From Rouxiella aceris (lineage in GTDB: Bacteria > Pseudomonadota > Gammaproteobacteria > Enterobacterales > Enterobacteriaceae), in NCBI RefSeq assembly GCF_012933545.1, contig NZ_JAADJU010000006.1, forward strand, positions 1-64,000: a stretch of DNA of 64,000 nucleotides. Reading direction: 5' to 3'. The notes below the pieces were generated by a model. It was given only the letters and a program-made list of their open reading frames with translations, did not search any database and had not been told where the DNA came from. A program made the translations under genes and the position numbers. Shown in pieces: positions 53,691 through 63,348 of the stretch (positions are counted from its first letter, which is position 1; every line of letters begins with the position of its first letter).

Positions 53691-54914
53691 ATGAAACGTA
53701 CATTTATTATGGTGCTGGACTCATTTGGAATTGGCGCCAGTGAAGATGCCGAACGCTTTGGTGACGTGGGTTCAGACACGCTGGGCCATATCGCCCAGGC
53801 CTGTGCGCGCGGCGAGGCCAACGTCGGTCGTCACGGACCGTTGCATTTACCCAATCTGACGCGTCTGGGCCTGGCAAAAGCAGCAGAAGCTTCAACCGGA
53901 CATTTCCCGGAAGGGATGGACGCCAATGCGGAAATCACCGGTGCTTACGCCTATGCCAGCGAGCTGTCATCTGGTAAAGATACGCCATCAGGACACTGGG
54001 AAATTGCCGGTGTGCCGGTGCTGTTTGAATGGGGTTACTTCCTCGATCAAACCAACAGTTTCCCGCAGGAGCTGCTCGACAAACTGGTCGCGCGTGCCGG
54101 CCTGCCCGGTTATCTCGGCAACTGTCACTCCTCGGGCACCGTGGTACTCGACAATCTCGGCGAAGAACATATGAAAACCGGTAAGCCGATTTTCTATACT
54201 TCGGCGGACTCGGTATTCCAGATTGCCTGCCATGAAGAGACCTTTGGCCTTGAGCGTCTCTATGAACTTTGTGAAATCGCCCGTGAAGAGTTGACCGAAG
54301 GCGGCTATAACATTGGCCGTGTGATTGCTCGTCCGTTTATCGGCGATAAAGCCGGTCACTTTGAGCGTACCGGTAATCGTCATGATTTGGCCGTTGAGCC
54401 GCCTGCGCCAACCATCCTGAAAAAACTGGTGGATGAGAAGGGCGGGCATGTGGTGTCGGTGGGCAAAATTGCCGATATTTACGCGCAAGTGGGGATCACC
54501 AAAAAAGTGAAGGCCACCGGTCTGGATGCGCTGTTTGATGCCACTATCAAAGAGATGAAAGCCGCCGGGGACAAGACCATTGTCTTTACCAACTTTGTCG
54601 ATTTTGACTCCTCTTACGGCCACCGCCGCGACGTGGCAGGTTATGCCAGTGCGCTGGAGCTGTTCGACCGCCGTCTGCCGGAGCTGCTGGCGCTGATGCA
54701 AGAGGATGACATTATGATCCTCACTGCCGACCATGGCTGTGACCCGACCTGGCGCGGCACCGATCATACTCGCGAACATATCCCGGTATTACTCTGCGGT
54801 CCGAAAGTGAAACCTGGCTCGCTGGGACATCGTGATACCTTTGCCGATATCGGCCAAACGGTAGCCCACTACTTTGACCTGTCGCCGATGGATTACGGAA
54901 AATCCATGCTTTAA
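53691..54914 (+). CDS. deoB: Phosphopentomutase
   Basis: 407 residues (E. coli 407). Interconverts (deoxy)ribose 1- and 5-phosphates. It is an alkaline-phosphatase-fold metalloenzyme: metal site residues in the first D-S-F-G-I-G and in T-A-D-H-G-C-D-P-T. The ATG at 53691 with GGAGAGCAAAA before it fits E. coli start [14 protein letters not shown]. Third gene of the deo operon. Confidence 0.98.
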   Translation: MKRTFIMVLDSFGIGASEDAERFGDVGSDTLGHIAQACARGEANVGRHGPLHLPNLTRLGLAKAAEASTGHFPEGMDANAEITGAYAYASELSSGKDTPSGHWEIAGVPVLFEWGYFLDQTNSFPQELLDKLVARAGLPGYLGNCHSSGTVVLDNLGEEHMKTGKPIFYTSADSVFQIACHEETFGLERLYELCEIAREELTEGGYNIGRVIARPFIGDKAGHFERTGNRHDLAVEPPAPTILKKLVDEKGGHVVSVGKIADIYAQVGITKKVKATGLDALFDATIKEMKAAGDKTIVFTNFVDFDSSYGHRRDVAGYASALELFDRRLPELLALMQEDDIMILTADHGCDPTWRGTDHTREHIPVLLCGPKVKPGSLGHRDTFADIGQTVAHYFDLSPMDYGKSML

Positions 54915-54964
54915 GGGCGATTTTTTGCGAAAATTCATTTTCTATCGTTATGATTTTACTCTCG

Positions 54965-55006
54965 CGGTTGTTCCCGCTGTCGGCGCTGGGCCTGCGTGAA
55001 CAACCG
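54965..55006 (+). repeat. Intercistronic stem-loop between deoB and deoD
   Basis: CGGTTGTTC (54965-54973) and GAACAACCG (54998-55006) pair perfectly around a GC-rich 24-base loop. No T-run follows, and deoD starts 37 bases later. It may set differential stability of the deoD part of the mRNA. Confidence 0.55.
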
Positions 55007-55043
55007 TGCGGGACACCACACTGAACAATAAGGAATGTTAACT

Positions 55044-55763
55044 ATGGCGACGCCACACATTAATGCTGAAATGGGCGATTTTGCAGACGTAGTGCTGATG
55101 CCAGGCGATCCCCTGCGCGCCAGGCATATCGCAGAGACCTTTTTGCAGGATGCCGTTGAGGTCAATAACGTTCGCGGTATGTTGGGTTATACCGGCACTT
55201 ATAAAGGCCGCAAGATTTCCGTTATGGGTCACGGGATGGGCATTCCTTCTTGCTCCATCTATGCCAAAGAGCTGATCACCGAGTTCGGCGTTAAAAAGAT
55301 CATCCGCGTCGGTTCCTGCGGAGCGGTACGTAGCGATGTCAAACTGCGTGACGTGGTGATTGGCATGGGTGCCTGCACCGATTCCAAAGTTAACCGTATG
55401 CGTTTTAAAGACCACGATTATGCGGCTATTGCCGACTATGACATGGTGCGCAACGCGGCAGATGCCGCGGCGGCCAAAGGGATTAAAGCGCGCGTGGGCA
55501 ATCTCTTCTCTGCCGACCTGTTCTATACTCCCGATCCGCAAATGTTTGATGTGATGGAAAAATACGGCATTCTCGGTGTGGAAATGGAAGCGGCGGGGAT
55601 TTACGGCGTAGCGGCAGAGTTTGGTGCCAAGGCGCTGGCAATCTGTACTGTCTCGGATCATATTCGCAGCGGCGAACAGACCACGGCAGCAGAACGTCAA
55701 ACCACCTTTGACGATATGATTGTTATCGCGCTGGAATCAGTATTGCTCGGCGATAAAGACTAA
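55044..55763 (+). CDS. deoD: Purine-nucleoside phosphorylase
   Basis: 239 residues (E. coli 239). Hexameric purine nucleoside phosphorylase, cleaving purine (deoxy)nucleosides to base and (deoxy)ribose 1-phosphate. Phosphate-site motif G-S-C-G-A-V near residue 89 and V-E-M-E-A-A-G with purine-site Glu near 178-184 are intact. The ATG at 55044 matches the E. coli start M-A-T-P-H-I-N-A. An ATG at 55035 is also in frame but less fitting. Last gene of the deo operon. Confidence 0.98.
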   Translation: MATPHINAEMGDFADVVLMPGDPLRARHIAETFLQDAVEVNNVRGMLGYTGTYKGRKISVMGHGMGIPSCSIYAKELITEFGVKKIIRVGSCGAVRSDVKLRDVVIGMGACTDSKVNRMRFKDHDYAAIADYDMVRNAADAAAAKGIKARVGNLFSADLFYTPDPQMFDVMEKYGILGVEMEAAGIYGVAAEFGAKALAICTVSDHIRSGEQTTAAERQTTFDDMIVIALESVLLGDKD

Positions 55764-55784
55764 GTCAGAGTTTGGTCGCAATAA

Positions 55785-55805
55785 ACGGGAACCGCAGGTT
55801 CCCGT
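55785..55805. terminator. Hairpin after deoD
   Basis: ACGGGAACC-gca-GGTTCCCGT, a 9-bp stem, between deoD and the convergent ytjB gene. T-run is poor; probable shared terminator. Confidence 0.6.
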
Positions 55806-55825
55806 AGGTTTATTTCACGGCTATC

Positions 55826-56623
55826 TTATTTTTCTTTTGGTCTGGCGCTGCGTTTCAGACTGCGATAGGCGGCCTGCACCGCTTCTTTCTTGGCTTCTTC
55901 TTCCGGTGTGACCAGCGGTTTATCTTCCACTTTCTCTTCGGCAATGGCGATCACCAGCGGTTCATTATTATGCGCGGGTAGTTCATCGTCTTCATCGCGC
56001 TCTTTGACCCGCGTACTGGCGGTAAGCAGAAACGGCGACTGCTGCCAACGGCTGCGACGGCCCTGCAACAGCGTGCGCGCCAGAATAATACCGATAGCCA
56101 GCGCCAGCAGCATCATCAGACGCAGCAGGTTAGTGGTGTTATCCACCTGTTTGGCTTCGGTGGCCAGGACGTGGGTATCAAGGGTCATACGCAGAAAACC
56201 GCTGGGTCCGTCTTTATCGCCAATCGGCTGTACAATCTGGTGGTTAAAATAACTGCCGGCTCTTTTACCGTCGAGCGCCAGCCGGTCACGCACCGGTACC
56301 GTTTCACCCGAGTGGGCAATCAACGAGCCGTCGAGCTGGTATACACTGGCATCAAGAATGCGGCTGTGATCGGTAAGTTGATTTAAAATAGTGGTAATTT
56401 GCGCGATATCCGCGCCATCATTCTGACTGTCCATCAACGGGGCGAGGGAAAACGCCACCTGACGCGCAAGTGTTTGTGTCAGTTGTTCGACCTGTTGCGA
56501 TCGCGCTAACTGGTGCCCGAGGCTAAAATAAGAAGCCCCTTGCATTAATATAACTAATAAAGCTAAGCAAATCAGTACGATAACCGTGTGATGTCTGCGA
56601 AGTTTCAGTTTGGCCACTGCCAT
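55826..56623 (-). CDS. ytjB: YtjB/Smp family inner-membrane protein
   Basis: 265 residues. Two membrane helices (about 13-33 and 165-182) enclose a periplasmic domain of about 130 residues. The cytoplasmic C-terminal tail is charged and low complexity (E-E-K-V-E-D-K-P and K-K-E-A-V-Q-A-A-Y). It matches E. coli Smp/YtjB (also AhpA), found upstream of and divergent from serB throughout enterics. The role is unknown. Confidence 0.93.
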   Translation of the reverse strand: MAVAKLKLRRHHTVIVLICLALLVILMQGASYFSLGHQLARSQQVEQLTQTLARQVAFSLAPLMDSQNDGADIAQITTILNQLTDHSRILDASVYQLDGSLIAHSGETVPVRDRLALDGKRAGSYFNHQIVQPIGDKDGPSGFLRMTLDTHVLATEAKQVDNTTNLLRLMMLLALAIGIILARTLLQGRRSRWQQSPFLLTASTRVKERDEDDELPAHNNEPLVIAIAEEKVEDKPLVTPEEEAKKEAVQAAYRSLKRSARPKEK

Positions 56624-56750
56624 TCTGTTTCCTTAAGATATTCGACGACTTTAATGTTGCCAGAAGCGTTAGCGATAGGGTAGCTTGATGCGGCGTTTTA
56701 TCGCCACCCCTCTGCCTTTAGACAGAGTATTTGCACTTACAGGAGAAATC

Positions 56751-57716
56751 ATGCCAAACAGTCTGACCTATTGCGATCTGCCTTCAGCGATCCATCAATG
56801 GCCGGGACTTCCCCTTTCACTCAGTGGTGACGAAGTGATGCCTCTCGATTACCGAGCCGGGCACACAGGCTGGCTCCTGTATGGTCGAAAGCTCGATAAA
56901 GTCAGCATCAGTCGCTTTCAGAGTAGCCTGGGCCGCGCAATGGTAATTGTCAGCGCCTGGATGGTCGAAGACTATCAGGTCGTGCGTCTGGCCGGTTCGT
57001 TAACGCCGGATGTCGTGCAACTGGCGGAACGCTTTGAATTCGATATTACCCCGCTGCACAAAGTCCCGCATATGCGCACCCCAGGTCTGCTGGTGATGGA
57101 TATGGATTCTACGGCAATTGAGATCGAATGCATCGATGAAATTGCCAAACTGGCCGGTGTTGGCGAGCAGGTGGCGGAAGTCACCGAACGCGCCATGCGC
57201 GGTGAGCTGGATTTTGCTGCCAGTCTGCGCCAGCGCGTAGGCACTTTACAGGGTGCTGATGCCAATATTTTGCTTAAAGTCCGCGAAACGCTGCCTTTAA
57301 TGCCGGGTCTAAAAACCATGGTTGCCCGTCTGCAAGAGTTGGGATGGCATGTGGCGATTGCCTCCGGCGGCTTCACCTATTATGCCGATTATTTGCGCCA
57401 ACAGCTCGATCTGGTGTCCATTGCGGCCAATGAGCTGGAAATTTATGACGGCAAGTTAACCGGCAAGGTTGTCGGGCCGATCGTCGATGCTCAATACAAA
57501 GCCGATACGCTGTTGGCTCTGGCGGCAAAGCTGGGTATTGCCAAAGAGCAAACCGTGGCTATTGGTGACGGTGCCAACGATCTTAAAATGATGGCAGTGG
57601 CAGGAATGGGTATCGCTTTCCATGCCAAACCGAAAGTTTACCAACAGGCTGAAGTCAGTATTCGCCATGCCGATTTGATCGGTGTGCTCTGTATTCTCAG
57701 CGGCAGCCTGGCGTAA
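56751..57716 (+). CDS. serB: Phosphoserine phosphatase
   Basis: 321 residues (E. coli 322). Last enzyme of serine synthesis. HAD motif D-M-D-S-T at residues 117-121, then S-G-G-F-T and G-D-G-A-N-D. The N-terminal 100 residues form the regulatory region. The ATG at 56751 with AGGAGA six bases upstream agrees with E. coli M-P-N-I-T-W-C-D-L-P. An in-frame upstream start is not conserved. First gene of serB-radA-nadR. Confidence 0.97.
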   Translation: MPNSLTYCDLPSAIHQWPGLPLSLSGDEVMPLDYRAGHTGWLLYGRKLDKVSISRFQSSLGRAMVIVSAWMVEDYQVVRLAGSLTPDVVQLAERFEFDITPLHKVPHMRTPGLLVMDMDSTAIEIECIDEIAKLAGVGEQVAEVTERAMRGELDFAASLRQRVGTLQGADANILLKVRETLPLMPGLKTMVARLQELGWHVAIASGGFTYYADYLRQQLDLVSIAANELEIYDGKLTGKVVGPIVDAQYKADTLLALAAKLGIAKEQTVAIGDGANDLKMMAVAGMGIAFHAKPKVYQQAEVSIRHADLIGVLCILSGSLA

Positions 57717-57759
57717 ATCGGAACAACCGGGCGTTCGCGTCCAAAATAAGAGGTTAGTT

Positions 57760-59145
57760 GTGGCAAAAGCAGCAAAACGCGCGTTTGTGTGTAATGAATG
57801 CGGCGCAGATTATCCGCGCTGGCAGGGGCAATGCAGTGCCTGTCAGGCCTGGAACTCCATTACCGAAGTCCGTTTGGCTGCCTCTTCTCCCGGCGTAGCG
57901 CGCCCTGACCGTCTTAGCGGTTATGCTGGCGACGCCGGAGTGAGTCGTGTGCAGAAACTGTCGGATATCAGCCTGGATGAGCAACCGCGTTTCAGTACCG
58001 GCTTTAAAGAGTTTGACCGGGTGTTGGGCGGCGGCGTGGTGCCTGGCAGCGCTATTCTGATCGGCGGCAATCCCGGGGCCGGTAAAAGTACGCTGCTGTT
58101 GCAGATCCTCTGCAAACTGGGCCAAAGCATGAAAACGTTGTACGTCACCGGTGAAGAGTCCTTGCAACAAGTGGCGATGCGCGCACACCGTCTCGGCTTG
58201 CCTACTGACAATATGAATATGTTGTCGGAAACCAGCATTGAGCAGATCTGCCTGATTGCCGATCAGGAGCAGCCGAAACTGATGGTTATCGACTCCATTC
58301 AGGTGATGCATATGGCGGATATTCAATCATCCCCCGGTACCGTAGCGCAGGTGCGGGAAACTGCCGCTTATCTCACCCGCTTTGCCAAAACCCGCGGCGT
58401 GGCAATCGTGATGGTCGGCCATGTCACCAAAGACGGCTCGCTGGCCGGACCCAAAGTGCTGGAGCACTGTATCGACTGCTCGGTGCTGCTTGACGGTGAC
58501 GCCGATTCACGTTTTCGCACGCTACGCAGCCATAAAAACCGCTTTGGTGCCGTCAATGAACTGGGCGTGTTTGCCATGACCGAGCAGGGGCTGCGTGAAG
58601 TCAGCAACCCCTCGGCGATCTTCCTCAGTCGCGGCGACGAGATCACCTCCGGCAGTTCGGTGATGGTGTTATGGGAAGGTACCCGGCCATTGCTGGTGGA
58701 GATCCAGGCGCTGGTGGACCATTCGATGATGGGCAACCCGCGTCGGGTGGCTGTGGGACTGGAGCAAAATCGCCTGGCCATTTTATTGGCCGTGCTGCAT
58801 CGCCACGGCGGTTTGCAGATGGCGGATCAGGACGTGTTCGTCAATGTGGTCGGCGGTGTAAAAGTGACGGAGACCAGCGCCGATCTGGCGTTGCTGCTCT
58901 CGCTGGTTTCCAGCCTGCGCGATCGTCCGCTGCCGCACGATCTGGTGGTATTTGGCGAGGTGGGTCTGGCTGGTGAGATCCGTCCGGTGCCCAGCGGCCA
59001 GGAACGTATTGCCGAGGCGGCAAAACATGGCTTTAAACGGGCGATCGTCCCCCATGCCAATGTGCCGAAAAAAGTGCCGGATGGCATGAAAGTATTTGGC
59101 GTCAAAAAATTGGCTGATGCATTGGCGATCCTCGACGATCTCTGA
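57760..59145 (+). CDS. radA: DNA repair protein RadA
   Basis: 461 residues from a GTG (E. coli 460). N-terminal C4 zinc finger C-N-E-C-G...C-S-A-C (residues 11-28), RecA-like ATPase with Walker A G-G-N-P-G-A-G-K-S-T near residue 95, the RadA-specific K-N-R-F-G motif and a C-terminal Lon-like domain. It remodels recombination intermediates, acting as a branch-migration helicase. AGAGGT upstream of the GTG. Between serB and nadR as in E. coli. Confidence 0.97.
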   Translation: MAKAAKRAFVCNECGADYPRWQGQCSACQAWNSITEVRLAASSPGVARPDRLSGYAGDAGVSRVQKLSDISLDEQPRFSTGFKEFDRVLGGGVVPGSAILIGGNPGAGKSTLLLQILCKLGQSMKTLYVTGEESLQQVAMRAHRLGLPTDNMNMLSETSIEQICLIADQEQPKLMVIDSIQVMHMADIQSSPGTVAQVRETAAYLTRFAKTRGVAIVMVGHVTKDGSLAGPKVLEHCIDCSVLLDGDADSRFRTLRSHKNRFGAVNELGVFAMTEQGLREVSNPSAIFLSRGDEITSGSSVMVLWEGTRPLLVEIQALVDHSMMGNPRRVAVGLEQNRLAILLAVLHRHGGLQMADQDVFVNVVGGVKVTETSADLALLLSLVSSLRDRPLPHDLVVFGEVGLAGEIRPVPSGQERIAEAAKHGFKRAIVPHANVPKKVPDGMKVFGVKKLADALAILDDL

Positions 59146-59208
59146 GCAGGGTTGACACTTTAGGCTATCGCGCATGTGTGATATCGCCAATCAATACGAG
59201 GACAAGGC

Positions 59209-60456
59209 ATGCCGCAATTCGATTATCTGAAGGCAGCGATTAAACAACAGGGATGCACACTGCAACAAGTGGCAGAAGCCAGCGGCATGACCAAGGGCTA
59301 TCTCAGCCAACTGTTGAATGACAAGATCAAAAGCCCCAGCGCACAAAAGCTGGAGGCACTGCACCGTTTTCTCGATTTGGAGTTTCCCCGTCGCGAGAAA
59401 AAGGTGGGTGTGGTGTTTGGCAAGTTCTATCCGCTGCATACCGGCCATATCTACCTGATCCAGCGTGCCTGTAGCCAGGTGGATGAATTACATATTATTC
59501 TTGGTTTTGATGAGCCTCGCGACCGGCAACTGTTTGAAAATAGCTCGATGTCCCAGCAGCCGACGCTGAGTGACCGCCTGCGCTGGCTTTTGCAGACCTT
59601 TAAATATCAGAAAAATATTCGCATCCATGCCTTTAACGAAGAGGGCATGGAACCCTATCCCTACGGTTGGGATATCTGGAGCGAGGGCATTGGCGCCTTT
59701 ATGCAGCAAAAAGGTATTCAGCCCAATACCATCTATACCAGCGAAGCAATAGATGCGCCGCAGTACCGCGAACATCTGGGGATTGATACGGTGGTCATCG
59801 ATCCGAAACGTTCCTTTATGAATATCAGCGGTGCGCAGATCCGTCGCAATCCGTTCCGTTATTGGGACTATATCCCAACGGAAGTGAAGCCATTTTTTGT
59901 GCGTACCGTGGCGATCCTCGGCGGCGAGTCCAGCGGCAAATCGACGCTGGTCAACAAGCTGGCCAATATTTTCAATACTACCAGCGCCTGGGAATATGGC
60001 CGCGAATATGTATTTTCCCATCTTGGCGGCGACGAAATGGCGCTGCAATATTCCGACTACGATAAAATTGCCTTAGGTCAGGCGCAGTATATTGATTTTG
60101 CAGTAAAATACGCTAATAAAGTGGCCTTTATCGATACCGATTTTTTAACCACCCAGGCGTTTTGCAAAAAGTATGAAGGGCGGGAACATCCCTTTGTGCA
60201 GGCGCTGGTGGATGAATATCGCTTTGACCTGGTGATCTTGCTGGAGAACAATACACCGTGGGTAGCTGACGGTTTACGCAGCCTGGGTAGCTCGCTCGAT
60301 CGCACCGCCTTTCAACAGCTGCTGATCGAAATGATGAATAAAAACAATATCCCATTTACCCATGTGACTTCTGCCGATTACGATCAGCGTTTTCTCGACT
60401 GTGTCGAATTGGTGCAAAATATGCTCGGCCATGATGGTTCGACTATCGGTGCCTGA
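59209..60456 (+). CDS. nadR: Trifunctional NAD biosynthesis regulator NadR
   Basis: 415 residues: an N-terminal HTH (residues 8-40, C-T-L-Q-Q-V-A-E-A-S-G-M-T-K-G-Y-L-S-Q-L), an NMN adenylyltransferase domain (G-K-F-Y-P-L-H-T-G-H-I) and a C-terminal ribosylnicotinamide kinase with P-loop G-G-E-S-S-G-K-S-T. It represses NAD genes and makes NAD from imported nicotinamide riboside. Length is close to E. coli (410). A 34-bp perfect palindrome follows 63 bases after the stop. Confidence 0.97.
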   Translation: MPQFDYLKAAIKQQGCTLQQVAEASGMTKGYLSQLLNDKIKSPSAQKLEALHRFLDLEFPRREKKVGVVFGKFYPLHTGHIYLIQRACSQVDELHIILGFDEPRDRQLFENSSMSQQPTLSDRLRWLLQTFKYQKNIRIHAFNEEGMEPYPYGWDIWSEGIGAFMQQKGIQPNTIYTSEAIDAPQYREHLGIDTVVIDPKRSFMNISGAQIRRNPFRYWDYIPTEVKPFFVRTVAILGGESSGKSTLVNKLANIFNTTSAWEYGREYVFSHLGGDEMALQYSDYDKIALGQAQYIDFAVKYANKVAFIDTDFLTTQAFCKKYEGREHPFVQALVDEYRFDLVILLENNTPWVADGLRSLGSSLDRTAFQQLLIEMMNKNNIPFTHVTSADYDQRFLDCVELVQNMLGHDGSTIGA

Positions 60457-60519
60457 AATAAAAGAGCGACAAGGTTGTTGTAAAAAACTTTATTAATATT
60501 TCCTCATTTTATATAACAT

Positions 60520-60553
60520 TTACCCTGATAGAGAATATTCTCTATCAGGGTAA
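60520..60553. repeat. 34-bp perfect palindrome after nadR
   Basis: Half-site TTACCCTGATAGAGAAT followed at once by its exact complement, without a spacer. TTTACCCTGTAG, a related half, recurs 25 bases on. It could be a terminator with the T-rich stretch after it, or a binding site in the upstream region of the protease gene. The lack of a loop favours DNA-level recognition or a cruciform-prone repeat. Confidence 0.6.
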
Positions 60554-60661
60554 GAATTTTCTTTCTTTACCCTGTAGTCTATTTTTTATATTGATTAATG
60601 TTATCCTGCCGCCCTTATATTGCATTCCGCAGTCAGTTTTTTTCTATTTCACGGTAGCATC

Positions 60662-62179
60662 ATGACGTTCAATACTTTACTTAGAGGGCTGGTGTTTTCT
60701 ACGGCTCTACTTTCTGCTAACACTTTTGCCCTAATTATCAATCACTCAACGTTTATAAAAAATGGCGGGGATATTAATAATATTCCTAATACGCTGGAGC
60801 ATGCTTATGAACCTCTGCGCAAGCAGAGCATGTTGGCGCCATTTGCGGCCGTTGGCAAAATTTATGCCTGTACCGCCACCTGGTTAGGTGACAGTCCGGA
60901 TGGTAAAAAAAGCTATATTCTTACCGCAGCCCACTGTGCGGAGTATAAAGATCCCTCTGTCTCCAGCGGGCGTTATAGCGGGCAATTTCGCGATCGTCAC
61001 GATCGCCTGATTGCCCAAGACGGTGTCTATTATCTGGGTCCATATCGGGTGAATCGACCGGACGGTTTTGGCGGAGCCTCAACGGATATTGCCCTGCTGG
61101 TATTGAATAAAAAAGCCACCATGACCGATGATCAAGGCCAGCCACTGAGTCAGCCCTGGCTTTATGATGGCGCTGCCGAGCTGGGGCAGAACGTGAGTTT
61201 ATTGGGCTATGGCAATTGGGGAACAGGCCAGGTTTCGCCACAAAGTAACGCCTCTTCAGCGGACCATTTTTTACCGGAGAAAGGCAGCATGCGTGCCTGG
61301 GGCGAGAGCTATATCGATGCTATCTGGGAGATGGACCACGGTATGAGTGCGCCTTATCAACCAGAACAGCCCTCAAAAGCCTGGGCGCGGCTGGCTCCAG
61401 GTGACAGCGGTTCCGCCTGGTGGCAACAGCATCAGGGATTCTGGACTATTGTTGGTGTCACCAACGGTGGATCGGAAAATTCATCCAATGCGGCACGCGT
61501 CAGCCAGTATGTTGGCTGGATCAAAAGCCTCTATCCGCAGGTCCGCACTTTAAGCGAGATGACCACGGTGACGGCCTCGCAGACGCTGGCCCTGCCCGAT
61601 TTGGCCAAGGAAGTGAGTGAAGGTTCGGTGACTTACCGGGTTCCGCAGCAGGATAATGCGCGCGGACCCCATGATGTCCACTGGGATTTGGGACCGGGCG
61701 AGAGTGAAATACGTATTAACCTGCAAGATATTAATAGTGGTGAATATCATCCACTGACGCTGCGCGCCTGGCGTGATGTTGGCTGTGATAAAGCGCCAAT
61801 GAACAGTGCTGTTAACTGCGGTAATAAGCAAAGTCCTTTGCTGCTGAAATATCTTGGTGAAGATAATAAAGCCTTGCCGTCGGGACATTATAAAGGGAGC
61901 TTTTATATTTTGGCCGAGGGTTGGCATGATAAGAGTTATAAAAACAAATTAATGTTGTCGGCGGATATTAATATCAGCGAGGGGCATAACAGTAAGCCGC
62001 GCTATCCTTTGTATCAACCCGGTCAGTATTATAAGGCTGGCGATCGGGTCACCGACAGGCAGGGGAATATTTATCGCTGCCGAAACTTCCCCTACAACCG
62101 ATTTTGCCAGGGGGAGAGTCGTTTTTATGCGCCAGGTAGCGGCACGCACTGGTCAACGGCCTGGAGCCGGGTACGCTGA
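60662..62179 (+). CDS. Secreted trypsin-like serine protease with chitin-binding-like C-terminus
   Basis: 505 residues. A signal peptide (hydrophobic to about 22, cleavage after T-F-A) is followed by a chymotrypsin-fold domain (about 60-290) with triad His91 (T-A-A-H-C), Asp142 (S-T-D-I-A-L-L) and Ser249 (G-D-S-G-S-A-W). A beta-rich linker domain (about 310-440) leads to a C-terminal module (about 447-505) whose Y-Y-K-A-G-D-R-V...G-N-I-Y-R-C-R...W pattern matches CBM5/12 chitin-binding domains. The ATG at 60662 gives the best signal peptide. An extracellular protease that targets insect, fungal or mucin glycan surfaces is plausible. Confidence 0.8.
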   Translation: MTFNTLLRGLVFSTALLSANTFALIINHSTFIKNGGDINNIPNTLEHAYEPLRKQSMLAPFAAVGKIYACTATWLGDSPDGKKSYILTAAHCAEYKDPSVSSGRYSGQFRDRHDRLIAQDGVYYLGPYRVNRPDGFGGASTDIALLVLNKKATMTDDQGQPLSQPWLYDGAAELGQNVSLLGYGNWGTGQVSPQSNASSADHFLPEKGSMRAWGESYIDAIWEMDHGMSAPYQPEQPSKAWARLAPGDSGSAWWQQHQGFWTIVGVTNGGSENSSNAARVSQYVGWIKSLYPQVRTLSEMTTVTASQTLALPDLAKEVSEGSVTYRVPQQDNARGPHDVHWDLGPGESEIRINLQDINSGEYHPLTLRAWRDVGCDKAPMNSAVNCGNKQSPLLLKYLGEDNKALPSGHYKGSFYILAEGWHDKSYKNKLMLSADINISEGHNSKPRYPLYQPGQYYKAGDRVTDRQGNIYRCRNFPYNRFCQGESRFYAPGSGTHWSTAWSRVR

Positions 62180-62190
62180 TTTCTGAACAT

Positions 62191-62217
62191 AACAGGCCAT
62201 CATGCAGATGGCCTGTT
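62191..62217. terminator. Terminator between protease and quinone reductase genes
   Basis: AACAGGCCAT and ATGGCCTGTT pair perfectly with a 7-base loop, between convergent genes. Probably bidirectional. Confidence 0.8.
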
Positions 62218-62232
62218 AATTGCCGGAGGATA

Positions 62233-63234
62233 TCAGCAGGTAACAACCACTTTACCCTGCATATGACCCGCCAGCACTTGATGGTGCGCGGCCTGGATAC
62301 TGGCTACTGTCAAACCATTGAGCGTTGCGGTTAGCGTCGTTTTTACCTTACCGGCGTCAACCAGCTCGGCGACCTGCTGGAGGATCTTGCCTTGTTGTGC
62401 CATATCCGGCGTGCTGAACATGCTGCGGGTAAACATAAATTCCCAGTGCAGCGAGGCGCTTTTCAGCTTTAACTGGTTTTGATCCAGCGGTTGGGCGTTT
62501 TCTACAATGGTACAAACCGTCCCCAGCGGGGCGATCAGTTGACTGATGGCTGGCCAGTGACCGTCGGTGTCATTTAGACAGAAAATATAATCCACCTGCT
62601 TGATACCATGACTGGCCAGTTCGCCGACCAGATCCTGGTAATTGACGGTCAGGTTGGCACCGCGCTCCAGGCACCAGGCTGCAGATTCAGGGCGTGATGC
62701 GGTGGCAATGATCTTGACCTGACTGTTCAGCGCAGCAAAAGGGATAGCCAGTGAGCCGACGCCACCGGCACCGCCAATGATCAGCAGAGTTTTCTCGGCG
62801 CTGGCATCCTGAATTTTCAGGTGTTCAAACAATCCTTCCCAGGCGGTCAGTGCGGTCAATGGCATTGCCGCCGCTGCAGCCCAATCCAGCGAACGCGGTT
62901 TTTTAGCCACAATGCGGTAATCAATCAACTGCTGGCTGGCATTGCTGCCAGGGCGGGTAATATCTCCGGCGTACCAGACTTCATCCCCCGGCGCGAAGCC
63001 GCTGACGTTTGGCCCCACGGCTGTGACGATGCCGCTGGCATCCCAGCCGAGAATTTTAGGTGCTTGTAGGCCATTTTTGATCGCCCCCTGATGCACTTTG
63101 GTATCAACCGGGTTAATGGAAACCGCTTTTACGGTCACCAGCAGATCATTTTCCCCCACCTCGGGCTGCGGTAATTTAATGGCGATAAACTGCTGCGGAT
63201 CTTTTGGGTCAACGGCAATAGCGTGAATGCTCAT
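62233..63234 (-). CDS. Zinc-type alcohol dehydrogenase / quinone oxidoreductase family protein
   Basis: 333 residues of the MDR superfamily (ZADH/quinone reductase type, similar to ZinD-like 'zinc-binding alcohol dehydrogenase family protein'). The GroES-like N-terminal domain has D-A-S-G-I-V-T-A-V-G, and the Rossmann motif is G-G-A-G-G-V-G-S-L-A near 158. The structural and catalytic zinc Cys of classic ADHs are absent, as in NADPH:quinone reductases. The ATG at 63234 is used; the upstream extension is unconserved. It is divergent from a LysR gene that probably regulates it. Confidence 0.88.
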   Translation of the reverse strand: MSIHAIAVDPKDPQQFIAIKLPQPEVGENDLLVTVKAVSINPVDTKVHQGAIKNGLQAPKILGWDASGIVTAVGPNVSGFAPGDEVWYAGDITRPGSNASQQLIDYRIVAKKPRSLDWAAAAAMPLTALTAWEGLFEHLKIQDASAEKTLLIIGGAGGVGSLAIPFAALNSQVKIIATASRPESAAWCLERGANLTVNYQDLVGELASHGIKQVDYIFCLNDTDGHWPAISQLIAPLGTVCTIVENAQPLDQNQLKLKSASLHWEFMFTRSMFSTPDMAQQGKILQQVAELVDAGKVKTTLTATLNGLTVASIQAAHHQVLAGHMQGKVVVTC

Positions 63235-63348
63235 CAGGTCACTCCAATAATAAATGTGGGTTGTGTAGATAACATCAGTGTAGCCCCCGTCGGGGTAGCT
63301 GATAAGATGGACAATCATTAACAAAGTGTTCGTCTGAGGTGAACAATC

